A stretch of DNA of 64,000 nt from JANRJY01 sp033763735 (GTDB taxonomy: Bacteria; Bacteroidota; Bacteroidia; Cytophagales; UBA9547). The notes under the pieces were generated by a model. It was not told where the DNA came from and did no database searches. It was given only the letters and a program-made list of their open reading frames with translations. Of this stretch, positions 41,281-50,424 are shown piece after piece. The translations under genes were made by a program, and so were the position numbers. Where the stretch lies: positions 1 to 64,000 of the forward strand of contig JANRJY010000122.1 of the NCBI GenBank assembly GCA_033763735.1. The letters run 5' to 3'. Position 1 is the first letter of the stretch; each line of letters begins with the position of its first letter.

Positions 41281-42267
41281 TTATTTGGCTTTGAACCTAT
41301 TTTCTATCAATTCATAAAACTCTTGAACAACTTCATTGTTCCGATCCCAATTATTGAACCCCAATATATAATGTGCATTGTCAAGTGATGAGGATGTTTC
41401 TATTCTTGCCATTGTATGATTCATTTGTTCTATATCATTGTTAAACAAATGTTTTAAGAACATAATTCTTTGATTTAAATTCAGCTTTATTGATTGTAAT
41501 GGTGCATGCGGCAAGGTCAATTCAGCATTTGAATTATTTACAGTATTTAACTCATCTTTAACTGATTGTGCTTTTTTTAATTCATAAACCTCGAGTGGCG
41601 TAGGAGGAACAACATCCTTTCTTTTCAAATCAATTACAATTTTTGATAAATCAATCGGAATTATAGCCGAAAGTTTTTCAATAATAGGTTCATGCGAATC
41701 AAAAGTATCATTGGTACTGTAATAAGCTTCTTGAAAATACCCCATTATGTCTGAAACTTGAAAAGAGCCTATGCGATAGGTTTCGAGTTTTTCGATAAAA
41801 TGTGTAAAAAACAACTTGTTAATTTTCAAATACTTTGCCTTTTCTTTCAGTTCTTCAATACTAACTCTGATTTTTTCGGGTGAAAAGTAATATGCTCTGA
41901 AATAATTATAAGGAGATAAGCTGAGATATATCGTTTCTTCTATTGCATCAGCCAGAATAGTTTCGAAATGATACGGATTAAGCTTTATATGATTTGAAAG
42001 TGCATTTGAAAGCTGATTGACAGCCGCAGTAACTTCAGGATGGTTATAATCAAAATATGGGCTGCTTAAGTTTTTGGCGGTTTCTTCTTTCCATTTAAAA
42101 AACACAAGTTTTAATATGAAAAAATTTATCTGTTCTACGTTTGAAAATATAAGCACCTCAGCACCAGTAATTTCTGATTTGCCATCTCTAAAAAATTCAG
42201 TTGCCATTTTTTTGGCTAGTAATCTGCTATAGTTTTCTAACTCTGGAACGTTAAGTTTGTTTTCCAT
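41281..42267 (-). CDS. Conserved hypothetical protein, mostly helical
   Basis: 328 residues, soluble, no signal peptide; a helical N-terminal part (YSRLLAKKMATEFFRDG, EVLIFSNVEQINFFILKLVF, FFKWKEETAKN), a central part with ISLSPYNYF-type strands, a linker around residues 215-245, and a helical C-terminal domain with NQRIMFLKHLFNNDIEQMN. The C-terminus resembles a short dimerisation-type helix pair seen in some Bacteroidota proteins. I recognise no family and suggest no function. 64 bases downstream of the heptose kinase gene on the same strand. Confidence 0.7.
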   Translation of the reverse strand: MENKLNVPELENYSRLLAKKMATEFFRDGKSEITGAEVLIFSNVEQINFFILKLVFFKWKEETAKNLSSPYFDYNHPEVTAAVNQLSNALSNHIKLNPYHFETILADAIEETIYLSLSPYNYFRAYYFSPEKIRVSIEELKEKAKYLKINKLFFTHFIEKLETYRIGSFQVSDIMGYFQEAYYSTNDTFDSHEPIIEKLSAIIPIDLSKIVIDLKRKDVVPPTPLEVYELKKAQSVKDELNTVNNSNAELTLPHAPLQSIKLNLNQRIMFLKHLFNNDIEQMNHTMARIETSSSLDNAHYILGFNNWDRNNEVVQEFYELIENRFKAK

Positions 42268-42331
42268 TTGGGCTTTGTACTATCATTCAATAAATGTAAC
42301 CAAACTAACGATAACTACATACAATTAAAAA

Positions 42332-43321
42332 TCATATTACATTTAATTGCAATTTTTTTGCCTCTACAAGCAAAAGATCTTTGTCAACTGGCACTGCTCC
42401 AACGTGTTCACACACCAATCCACCTGCAAGATTAGCTAGTTCAGCAATAAAACGATCCGAAGTATTACATGCCAAACATAATGATGCTACCGCTATTACA
42501 GTATCACCGGCACCTGACACATCTGATATTTCTCTCAAATGAGCGTCAATTTTGAGGGTAATATTTGCATTTTTTATAAAAACACCTTTCTCCGAAAGTG
42601 TGATTAAATATTTATCTGCATTGATTATTTGGCTGAGCTTATCAACCGCTTCAGTAAGTGATTCTAAACTTATGATTGGCAAATCAATTTTAAGGCCTTC
42701 TTTTAGTTCTTTCAGATTTGGTTTAAAAAGCGTTACATATTCATAGTTTAAAAAATTACGCTTTTTTGGATCAACAGTAACGGGGATATTCAATGATTTG
42801 CAGAATTTTACCACTTCCATAATTACCTTTTGGGTAATAATTCCTTTATCATAATCTTCAAAAATCACAACTTTACAATTTGGTAAAAGTTTAAGAATTT
42901 TGTCTAACAATTGTTCTTCATCTGTAGAAGAAAGTAATGTATCAATCTCATTATCAATTCGAAGTAAATGTTGCGATCCAGCCAAAACACGCTTTTTTGA
43001 AGTAGTTTTTCTGGAATCTGAAATCAAAATTCCTTCTTTGGTCATATTTTTTTGCCCAAGCAAACTTAGGAAATCTTTGCCATCCAAATCATTGCCAATA
43101 ACTGAACATAAAATAGGATTAGCGCCCATTGCTTGAATATTCAACGCTACGTTAGAGGCTCCTCCTAATCTTAATTCTCTTTTGTTTATTTGAATTACCG
43201 GAACCGGTGCCTCCGGTGATATTCGTTCAACCTTTCCCCACTCATACACATCCACCATAACATCCCCAATTATAAGCACATTGATATTATTGAATGATTC
43301 AAAAACGGTTTGGAGTGTCAT
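42332..43321 (-). CDS. rfaE1: PfkB-family kinase, HldE domain I-like (D-glycero-D-manno-heptose 7-phosphate kinase)
   Basis: 329-residue PfkB-fold kinase: VDVYEWGKVERISPEAPVPV start, LRLGGASNVALNIQAMGANP, GNDLDGKDF, ATP-site ITLSEKGVF, and DVSGAGDTVIAVASL with the catalytic aspartate in the GAGD motif. The EAPVPV and RISPEAPVPV beginning is diagnostic for the heptose kinase domain of HldE, here without the adenylyltransferase domain, as is common in Bacteroidota. It feeds ADP-heptose for lipooligosaccharide. The stop is 5 bases after the coaE start codon end, suggesting co-transcription. Confidence 0.87.
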   Translation of the reverse strand: MTLQTVFESFNNINVLIIGDVMVDVYEWGKVERISPEAPVPVIQINKRELRLGGASNVALNIQAMGANPILCSVIGNDLDGKDFLSLLGQKNMTKEGILISDSRKTTSKKRVLAGSQHLLRIDNEIDTLLSSTDEEQLLDKILKLLPNCKVVIFEDYDKGIITQKVIMEVVKFCKSLNIPVTVDPKKRNFLNYEYVTLFKPNLKELKEGLKIDLPIISLESLTEAVDKLSQIINADKYLITLSEKGVFIKNANITLKIDAHLREISDVSGAGDTVIAVASLCLACNTSDRFIAELANLAGGLVCEHVGAVPVDKDLLLVEAKKLQLNVI

Positions 43322-43326
43322 TTTTT

Positions 43327-43926
43327 TTAAGGCTTGTTTTTTGAAACAAAGGTATGATGCATTTCAATAATTGTTGGCAAAATCAAATCCGATTCGTCAT
43401 TATTAACAATATAATTTGCAAATTTTAATTTTTCACTATCGGGCATTTGCGAAGCAATTATTTTTTTAATTTCTGATTCAGTTCTAAATGGGTCACGATT
43501 TTTTATTCTTTTTAATTTGATATCATTATTTGCTGTAACAAGAATAAGGCTATCAAGCGTTTTGTAAGATCCGGTCTCAATCAATAATGCGGATTCTTTG
43601 ATAATATATAATGCATCCGCTTGATTCTGAACCCACTTTTGATAATCTTTAAAAACCGCTGGGTGAACAACACCATTATACTTTTGCAACAATGATGGAT
43701 TTGAAAACACTTCGCGTGCAATTTTATTTCGATTGAGTTTTCCTGACGAATCATACGAATCTTGTCCAAAAAGCGCTTTTGTTAGTTCAATAATACCTTC
43801 ATCATTTTCTTGAAGCCATTTTGATCGGGAATCTGAATCATACACCGATGCTCCTAAGTGTTGAAATACTTTTGCAATTGTAGACTTACCTGAACCAATA
43901 CCACCTGTAACTCCTACTTGCAACAT
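43327..43926 (-). CDS. coaE: Dephospho-CoA kinase
   Basis: Last step of coenzyme A synthesis. 199 residues. P-loop GGIGSGKST (residues 8-16), DSRSKWLQEN, KLNRNKIAREVFSNP, VVHPAVF, ESALLIETG and NRDPFR region are all present; C-terminal domain normal. Located in the conserved string ybbR-coaE; its start is 4 bases after the YbbR stop. Confidence 0.96.
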   Translation of the reverse strand: MLQVGVTGGIGSGKSTIAKVFQHLGASVYDSDSRSKWLQENDEGIIELTKALFGQDSYDSSGKLNRNKIAREVFSNPSLLQKYNGVVHPAVFKDYQKWVQNQADALYIIKESALLIETGSYKTLDSLILVTANNDIKLKRIKNRDPFRTESEIKKIIASQMPDSEKLKFANYIVNNDESDLILPTIIEMHHTFVSKNKP

Positions 43927-43929
43927 TAG

Positions 43930-44613
43930 CTAATTGAAAAACAACTTGACATGTACACTCTTTGAAGAAATTTTACAGTTTTTGGAAATATTCACCGGCA
44001 ATATTATGTCAGATTCAAAAACTTCATATGATTTGATTTCAGGAATTGTCAACTTTATTTTATCGGGCAAATTGATTAAAATTGACTTTGGGCCCGTAAC
44101 TGATACTTCACTGGGTTCTAATATGACATTATTCAGTTTTACTTTTCTTGGCAATATCACAGATTGTGAATCAATATTAACAACAATGTTTTTAGTAATT
44201 ATTCGCTCGATGTTAAATGAAAGAGAGTCAATAATTACTTCATCTACTTTCAATTGAGTAATGTATTTCTGTGCTACCAATTCCAAATCTTTCTTGTAAA
44301 TAAATAGTTGGTTGTTTAGTTTATCAGGTGTAATGATTATCGGATTAATATACAATCCGGCATTAATAGCAATAATATTCCATCCATAACCCGTAATTCG
44401 GATAGGGATTTTTTTTGTGTTAAGGTCCTGAAGATAAAATTTGTTTTTATTGTATTGAATAGCAATCGGATAATCAACAACTGTTGAGTAGTCGTTACTT
44501 AAGGCATTGAAAACCCAAAAAATGGCAGAAATCATTATGCAAATAGAGAAAGTTATAATTTTTGTTCTCTTTCTGCCTTCAAAAAAAAATGGTTTTTTTG
44601 TAATTTCTGCCAT
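43930..44613 (-). CDS. YbbR-domain protein
   Basis: 227 residues: one N-terminal membrane helix (ITFSICIMISAIFWVFNAL) and extracytoplasmic YbbR-type beta repeats (IPIRITGYGWNI; VSVTGPKSIL). Located upstream of coaE and downstream of yajC, an arrangement I regard as conserved in Bacteroidota. Start is 10 bases after yajC ends. Function unclear in this phylum (YbbR in firmicutes works with CdaA). Confidence 0.85.
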   Translation of the reverse strand: MAEITKKPFFFEGRKRTKIITFSICIMISAIFWVFNALSNDYSTVVDYPIAIQYNKNKFYLQDLNTKKIPIRITGYGWNIIAINAGLYINPIIITPDKLNNQLFIYKKDLELVAQKYITQLKVDEVIIDSLSFNIERIITKNIVVNIDSQSVILPRKVKLNNVILEPSEVSVTGPKSILINLPDKIKLTIPEIKSYEVFESDIILPVNISKNCKISSKSVHVKLFFN

Positions 44614-44623
44614 TATTTACATA

Positions 44624-44953
44624 TCAGGATTTAGCCACAGGTGGCTGACCATAATATTTTTTACTTAATTCATCAGATATTGATGACTTTTCAAACATTA
44701 CTTTTACGCCTCTGTCAATATCAATAGTAACATTGTCATTAGTAAGTTCCACTATTTTGCCATGAGCCCCTCCAATAGTAACGATTTTATCGCCAACTTT
44801 GAGTGATTCTCTGAAAAGTTTTTGTTCTTTTTGTTTTTTCTGCTGTGGACGAAGCATGAAGAAATAAAACACAACCACGATTAAGCCAATAAATATCAAA
44901 TTGGCATACATACTGGTTGAAGGATTTGATTGAAGTAAAATGGTAATAAACAT
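44624..44953 (-). CDS. yajC: Preprotein translocase subunit YajC
   Basis: 109 residues: one N-terminal transmembrane helix (YANLIFIGLIVVVFYFFMLR) followed by the hallmark PQQKKQKEQKLFRESLKVGD and GDKIVTIGGAHGKIVEL. Accessory SecDF-YajC component. Confidence 0.96.
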   Translation of the reverse strand: MFITILLQSNPSTSMYANLIFIGLIVVVFYFFMLRPQQKKQKEQKLFRESLKVGDKIVTIGGAHGKIVELTNDNVTIDIDRGVKVMFEKSSISDELSKKYYGQPPVAKS

Positions 44954-44974
44954 GAGTTATTAAGGTTTAAAGGT

Positions 44975-45439
44975 TTATTTTGTTTCGACTTTTGGGGCTT
45001 CTACCTCCCCTTTCAATACTATAGTCGAAATATTAGGTAAAGTATTGGCTGTAATCATTATAGTCTTGTTTTGAACACCCGACTTACCGGTGCTATTGAA
45101 TTGCACTTGAATCACTCCGGTATCACCTTTTTGAACCGCTTCTTTTGGCCATTGAGGCACCGTACAACCACATGATGCCGAGGCATTGGTGATGTACAAA
45201 GCGGTATCACCGTCATTCTTGAATTTAAAGGTATGTTTTACAACTTCACCTTGTTTTATTTTGCCAAAGTCGTAAGTGCTTTGTTCAAATAGAATTCGTG
45301 CGTACTTGGTACTTACTTCAGCTACAGTTACATCACTACTTTTGTTTGAATCTGAATCGCGCAACGAATTTTGAGAACACGATATGCCAATGCAAAGTAC
45401 TGAAATGAGAATTATTAACAATTTGAATATTCTAGTCAC
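44975..45439 (-). CDS. DUF1573 lipoprotein
   Basis: 154 residues. Lipobox with Cys21 (IGISC), then a DUF1573 Ig-like fold with FEQSTYDFGKIKQGEVVKHT, FKFKNDGDTALYITNASASCG, CTVPQWPKEAVQKGDTG and the strand VQFNSTGKSGVQNKTI. The CGCT cysteine pair is typical. Two bases-22-base spacing before yajC; ordinary neighbour in this phylum. Role unknown. Confidence 0.92.
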   Translation of the reverse strand: MTRIFKLLIILISVLCIGISCSQNSLRDSDSNKSSDVTVAEVSTKYARILFEQSTYDFGKIKQGEVVKHTFKFKNDGDTALYITNASASCGCTVPQWPKEAVQKGDTGVIQVQFNSTGKSGVQNKTIMITANTLPNISTIVLKGEVEAPKVETK

Positions 45440-45509
45440 AGCAATATGATTTATTTGGCAAATTTAAAGGATAAATTATATATAAGTAAGTTAGATTCTA
45501 AAAATTACC

Positions 45510-46202
45510 TTAAGTCGTTACCATTTCAAGTATAGATTCGAAAATATATTTCCCATCGGTATTGCCTAAATCCATATCCACAGCTCTTTCAGGGTGAGGC
45601 ATCATTCCAAATACATTTCTTTTACTATTGCATATTCCGGCAATGTTGTTCAATGAACCATTAGGGTTTGAAGTGTCATTGATTTCACCATTAGCATCAC
45701 AATATTTGAATATTACCTGATGATTGTCTTCCAATTGCTTTAAAGTATCATTATCGCAGTAAAATCGCCCATCTCCATGAGCAATCGGGATTTTTAAAGC
45801 TTTACCTTTAGGTATTCCTTTTGTAACAATAGTTTTGTCAGAAACCGGAGTAATATATTGATTGTCAGAAATAAATAATCGGCCGGCATTGCGTAACAAT
45901 GCACCTGGCAAAAGCCCTGCCTCTGTTAATATTTGAAATCCATTACAAATACCCATCAGATAACCACCTTTGTTGGCATGATCGATTACAGAGTTCATAA
46001 TTGGAGAAAAACGAGCAATGGCTCCGGAACGTAAATAATCGCCATAAGAGAAGCCTCCGGGAAGAAAAATAAAATCACACCCTTGCAAATCGGTGTCTTT
46101 GTGCCACAACTTTACTGCTTCATGACCCATAATATCATTCATTGCATATAACAAATCATGATCGCAATTGGAACCGGGAAATACGACTACACCAAATTTC
46201 AT
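45510..46202 (-). CDS. purQ: Phosphoribosylformylglycinamidine synthase, glutaminase subunit
   Basis: Supplies ammonia to PurL in purine synthesis. 230 residues; class I glutamine amidotransferase with nucleophile Cys86 in GICNGFQIL, the motif FSYGDYLRSG, and the His-Glu dyad in PHPERAVD near the end. As a separate PurQ, it needs PurL and PurS partners, none of which are in the window. Start GVVVFPGSNCDHD is normal. Confidence 0.96.
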   Translation of the reverse strand: MKFGVVVFPGSNCDHDLLYAMNDIMGHEAVKLWHKDTDLQGCDFIFLPGGFSYGDYLRSGAIARFSPIMNSVIDHANKGGYLMGICNGFQILTEAGLLPGALLRNAGRLFISDNQYITPVSDKTIVTKGIPKGKALKIPIAHGDGRFYCDNDTLKQLEDNHQVIFKYCDANGEINDTSNPNGSLNNIAGICNSKRNVFGMMPHPERAVDMDLGNTDGKYIFESILEMVTT

Positions 46203-46339
46203 TTTTTAATATTTTAAATCCACAATTGTTATGTCAACTACTTAAACATCGACAACCTCATTCATCCTAATTCCTTCTCCTTCTGAGAAGTACTTGAGGA
46301 CTTACATTAATGACATTGCAATGCAATATAAGCATTGAA

Positions 46340-47362
46340 TTAAACCGAATGAAATTGTCTCAAAAAACGAACGTCATTTTCTGAAAACAACCTTAGGTCC
46401 TTTATCCCATACTTAAGCATTGTGATACGTTCAATGCCCATTCCAAAAGCGAAACCTGTATATTGTTCGGAATCAATGTTTGATAACTTAAGTACCTCAG
46501 GGTCAACCATTCCTGCACCACCTATCTCTACCCATCCGGAATGCTTGCACACATTACATCCGCTACCGCCACATATTTGGCATGATATATCAAGCTCGGC
46601 ACTTGGTTCGGTGAAAGGAAAAAACGAAGGTCGAAGTCGGATTTTAGTTTCTTTACTGAACATTTCGGTTGCAAAATACAGCAGCGTTTGTTTCAACTCA
46701 GCAAAACTCACATTTTCGTTGATATACAATCCTTCCAGTTGATGAAAAAAACAATGGGCTCGTGCTGATATGGCTTCATTTCTGTAAACTCTGCCTGGCA
46801 TAATACTTCTGATGGGAGGTTTTTGCTTAGCCATCAGTCGCACCTGCACAGTGGATGTATGTGTACGAAGTAAAATATCCGGATTTTTATTCACAAAAAA
46901 AGTATCCTGCATTTCGCGGGCTGGATGGTTGTCGGGGAAATTAAGTGCCGTAAAATTGTGAAAATCATCTTCAATTTCTGGTCCTTCCGATAAGTTAAAA
47001 CCCATTCGTTCAAATATTTCAATCATCCTGTTTTTGATAATCCAAAGCGGATGACGCGTACCTACTTCATTGGGGACTATAGGTAGTGAAAAATCGAAAT
47101 TAGTATCTGTCTTATTTTCTGTATTTTGTTCTAATATTTCTTTGGCAGTATTATATCTGGCTTCTGCTGCTTGCTTGAGTTCATTGAGCTTAGCTCCCAT
47201 GAGCTTTTTTTGCTCATTGGCAACATTTTTAAAATCTTCAAAAAGCATTGAAATAGCTCCCTTTTTACTTAATAGTTGCAGCCTGAAAGCTTCCAGTTGC
47301 TCCATATTTTCAATGGCTTTGGATTCAATTTCAGCAGATAGTTCTTTTATTTTGTCAATCAT
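46340..47362 (-). CDS. pheS: Phenylalanyl-tRNA synthetase alpha subunit
   Basis: Class II aminoacyl-tRNA synthetase catalytic subunit, 340 residues: N-terminal coiled coil, motif 2 region LLRTHTSTVQVR with IRSIMPGRVYRNEAISARAH, FTEPSAELDISCQICGGSGC (the cysteine-rich GxGCxxC insert common in bacterial PheS) and motif 3 GFAFGMGIERITMLKYG. Beta subunit gene is not adjacent. Confidence 0.97.
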   Translation of the reverse strand: MIDKIKELSAEIESKAIENMEQLEAFRLQLLSKKGAISMLFEDFKNVANEQKKLMGAKLNELKQAAEARYNTAKEILEQNTENKTDTNFDFSLPIVPNEVGTRHPLWIIKNRMIEIFERMGFNLSEGPEIEDDFHNFTALNFPDNHPAREMQDTFFVNKNPDILLRTHTSTVQVRLMAKQKPPIRSIMPGRVYRNEAISARAHCFFHQLEGLYINENVSFAELKQTLLYFATEMFSKETKIRLRPSFFPFTEPSAELDISCQICGGSGCNVCKHSGWVEIGGAGMVDPEVLKLSNIDSEQYTGFAFGMGIERITMLKYGIKDLRLFSENDVRFLRQFHSV

Positions 47363-47440
47363 GATGCAAATGTATAAAAATTAAACTTTTATCTCGGAAA
47401 TGGCTTAATTTGCAATATGACAAATATCTAAAAATTTCAA

Positions 47441-48202
47441 ATGAATCTTTTTTTTCGAAAAATAGGAGCAGGTAAGCCTTTAATAATTCTTCATGGTCTT
47501 TTTGGCTCGTCTGACAATTGGCTTACCATGGCAAAAATGTTTGCAAATGAATATGAAGTATATTTAATTGATCAGCGTAATCATGGCCAATCACCACATT
47601 CGGCCGAACACAACTATGAGTTGATGAGTGCGGATATTATGTCGTTTATATCTGATAATCATTTGGTTAATCCGGTTATAATTGGTCACTCAATGGGCGG
47701 TAAAGTTGTGATGAAACTTGCTATTGAACATCCTGAATTATTTGAAAAAGCAATTGTGGTAGATATAGCTCCACGACAGTATCAACCCCATCATCAAGAA
47801 TATATTGCGGGATTGCAGTCTATTAATTTGAGTACTTTGAACAACAGAAATGAAGCGGATAAACAATTATCAAAATACGTTCAAAACGTTGCTGAAAGAC
47901 AATTTTTACTCAAAAATTTGTATCGAACGGAAGATGGCTTTTTCCACTGGCGAATGAATTTGAATGTGCTTTCAACTTACATTAGCAATATATATGAAGG
48001 TACCAATTTGAATTTAAGATGTGAATTGCCTATTCTTTTCATCAAAGGCGAAAACTCTAATTATATTTCCAAACAAGACGAAGTTGATATTAAAACTATT
48101 TTTACAAATAGCATTTTCAAAATTGTGCCAAATGCGGGACATTGGGTACAAGCGGAGCAACCCGTTCATTTCCATGAAGTTGTAAGCGAATTTCTGAAAT
48201 AA
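47441..48202 (+). CDS. Alpha/beta hydrolase (YbfF-like esterase)
   Basis: 253 residues with oxyanion loop ILHGLFGSSDNW, nucleophile elbow GHSMGG (Ser84), and the catalytic histidine in AGHWVQAEQPV near the C-terminus. RNHGQSPHSA matches the acyl-CoA esterase group (YbfF). Substrate unknown. Start ATG at 47441. Convergent in orientation with pheS on the other side and divergent region to the envelope genes downstream. Confidence 0.85.
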   Translation: MNLFFRKIGAGKPLIILHGLFGSSDNWLTMAKMFANEYEVYLIDQRNHGQSPHSAEHNYELMSADIMSFISDNHLVNPVIIGHSMGGKVVMKLAIEHPELFEKAIVVDIAPRQYQPHHQEYIAGLQSINLSTLNNRNEADKQLSKYVQNVAERQFLLKNLYRTEDGFFHWRMNLNVLSTYISNIYEGTNLNLRCELPILFIKGENSNYISKQDEVDIKTIFTNSIFKIVPNAGHWVQAEQPVHFHEVVSEFLK

Positions 48203-48358
48203 CCACGATACTGAAAGAGATATCAGTGTAATATTTGTACCAATATCTGTAATATTCATATAATAATTGCTAATTTTATATTATGAATTTTATCTCCCAC
48301 TTGCTCATTCTGACATGACAAATAATCATTTTAGAGTTAAGAATTAAGCATAATCAAG

Positions 48359-48366
48359 TATATTTG
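48359..48366 (+). promoter_or_regulatory. Candidate TAnnTTTG (-7) box
   Basis: TATATTTG lies only 3 bases before the ATG at 48370. If it functions, the transcript would have almost no leader. No -33 box at the consensus distance, so weak. Confidence 0.25.
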
Positions 48367-48369
48367 TAA

Positions 48370-50424
48370 ATGACAAAAATTAAAATCAGAAATAAAGTTA
48401 CTGATTTTTTGTATGTATTAGTTGTGCTCAATTTTTCAATAAATCTTGTGCGAGCACAGGAAATTATATGGGCAAACAAAATAGTAAAAAGCACTATTGA
48501 CTTTGAGTATGAGGGCAATCACTCGGCTCATATTATTGGCATGCCCGTTCTGTATCAAGGGCTTATGAATGGCGACATTGATATGGCCACTGAAGGTTAT
48601 TTGATGTTTTATGATGAAAGAAACAAAAAAAATAAAATTAAAGTTGGTTTTCAAAAGCCAGTAAAAGCCGAACAAATCATAATGGGTGGTGTATTTAACC
48701 AAGGTTCCATTGAAGAAGTAAACATTTTTTATAAAGGCAAAAAAGAGGATGTGTACAAAATGGTACGAGGCTCAATGTCAAAATTCCACAATTTCAATGT
48801 ATTTTTTGAACCACGTATGGTAGATGCCATTGAGCTGGTAATTGACCATCGAAAAATCAATAATTGGAATATCCTTAGAGGCATAGGACTGCTTACTACC
48901 ACACGATTAATGGACTTAAAGCCCAATATATTTGCAGAAGATGAGTTTTTCAACAAAGAATTGGTACAACTTGGCGACCCTTCTGATAGTTGTATGGTTT
49001 TCTATCCCAGACTCACTCCTGATGAAAAATCGATCTATTATGTAAAAGAATGTTTCAATGTGGACGATCAGGATATCTGGATAGCCGAGCAAGACAAAAA
49101 CGGCCAATACACAACCACATATAAAGCACCTTATCCACTTAATAATGAGGGTCATAACTTTGTAGCTTCCATTGGTGCCAATGGCAAGTTTTTAGTTTTA
49201 GGTAATACGTATAACACGGATGGTAGTCACTCCGGTGACGGAGTATCTATTGCACATAAAGGACCGGATGGAAAGTGGCAAACACCTGTCACAATTACAA
49301 TTCCCGGTTGGGCCAATTCGCATGAACATTCCAATTACTTTGTAACCTCAAGCGAAGATGTGATGTTAATGGCTTTTGAAGATACCGGATCGGTCGGAAG
49401 TGCCGATTTGTATGTATCTCTTCAAAATAAAGTCACTAAACAGTGGAGTATTCCAATTAACTTAGGAAAAACACTAAACACCCCTTTTGTAGAAGATTAT
49501 CCGTTTCTTTCAGCTGATGGTAAAACATTGTTTTTTGCTTCCAATGGATATTTGGGCTTTGGTGGATTGGATATATATGTAACGAAAAGGCTGGATGACA
49601 CTTGGAAAAACTGGTCAAAACCCCAAAACTTAGGACCACTTATCAATACAAAATTTGATGAATTTGGACTATATATGACAGCTTCTACCAAACATGCTTT
49701 TTATTGTACGTTTAATGAATTTTTGACTACCAGCAGGCCCAAAATAGACATTTACAAAATAAATGTACCTCCTACATTACAATTGGAGCAAAAGGTTAAT
49801 CTTAAAGCAATGGCTTTTGGAATCAGCGATTTGTTTCCTGTGAAGGCTACTGTTGACATTTTAAACGAGCGTGGTGATTTGTTAAGTTCCATGGTTACAA
49901 ATCCGGATTCCGGATACTTTGAATACAGCTTTGTGAAAGGCCGAAATTACATCATCAACATACAAGCAGAAGGTCATTATCCGCTTACAGAAGTTATCAG
50001 TTATAATGAAAAGGATACTACGAAATATGATAGGAAAAAATTTCAGATTTTACCACTTCCCGATTTTCATAAACCATTTAAAATAAGCGGTAAAATATTT
50101 GATGACCAACTTGTTAACAAGATTCAACCGGAAGCAGGTCAAAGGCTGGATAGCTTAAGTTTATTATTGGTTACAAATCCGGACATTGCAATTGGTATTG
50201 AAGCATTTTTGAAAATAAATGATGAAAAGCCTATAAAAAAAGTAAAAAACCAAAATCCTCAAGAACAGTTATTCGTCAACAAAATGAAAACCTTAAAATC
50301 ATATCTTCAATCAAAAGGTGTTCAGTCCAACAGGGTTCACATCAGATTACATGAACTTAATCAAGAAGAATCCAAAATATATGAAGAAGGTTTATTGATT
50401 ACTTTTTTGGATGCTGATAATTAG
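48370..50424 (+). CDS. PD40-type envelope protein with discoidin-like N-terminus and degenerate OmpA-like C-terminus
   Basis: 684 residues. Signal peptide ending at about VRAQE; residues ~30-180 form a beta-sandwich-like region (EGYLMFYDERNKKNKIKVGF, then RMVDAIELVIDHRK) that could be a carbohydrate-binding discoidin-like fold. Residues ~200-480 hold WD40/PD40-type repeats (YPRLTPDEKSIYYVKECF, DYPFLSADGKTLFFASNGYL, GGLDIYVTK). The C-terminal ~120 residues look like OmpA domain but lack its NRRVE motif. Overlaps the next gene by 14 bases, so the two proteins are very likely produced together. Similar proteins act in T9SS-related machinery, inferred only. Confidence 0.75.
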   Translation: MTKIKIRNKVTDFLYVLVVLNFSINLVRAQEIIWANKIVKSTIDFEYEGNHSAHIIGMPVLYQGLMNGDIDMATEGYLMFYDERNKKNKIKVGFQKPVKAEQIIMGGVFNQGSIEEVNIFYKGKKEDVYKMVRGSMSKFHNFNVFFEPRMVDAIELVIDHRKINNWNILRGIGLLTTTRLMDLKPNIFAEDEFFNKELVQLGDPSDSCMVFYPRLTPDEKSIYYVKECFNVDDQDIWIAEQDKNGQYTTTYKAPYPLNNEGHNFVASIGANGKFLVLGNTYNTDGSHSGDGVSIAHKGPDGKWQTPVTITIPGWANSHEHSNYFVTSSEDVMLMAFEDTGSVGSADLYVSLQNKVTKQWSIPINLGKTLNTPFVEDYPFLSADGKTLFFASNGYLGFGGLDIYVTKRLDDTWKNWSKPQNLGPLINTKFDEFGLYMTASTKHAFYCTFNEFLTTSRPKIDIYKINVPPTLQLEQKVNLKAMAFGISDLFPVKATVDILNERGDLLSSMVTNPDSGYFEYSFVKGRNYIINIQAEGHYPLTEVISYNEKDTTKYDRKKFQILPLPDFHKPFKISGKIFDDQLVNKIQPEAGQRLDSLSLLLVTNPDIAIGIEAFLKINDEKPIKKVKNQNPQEQLFVNKMKTLKSYLQSKGVQSNRVHIRLHELNQEESKIYEEGLLITFLDADN

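Noticed and set aside
41107..41388. 93-codon plus-strand frame between the exonuclease and hypothetical gene
   Set aside because: It overlaps the 3' end of the well-supported minus-strand gene at 41281, starts in the palindrome, and has low-complexity, non-protein-like composition.
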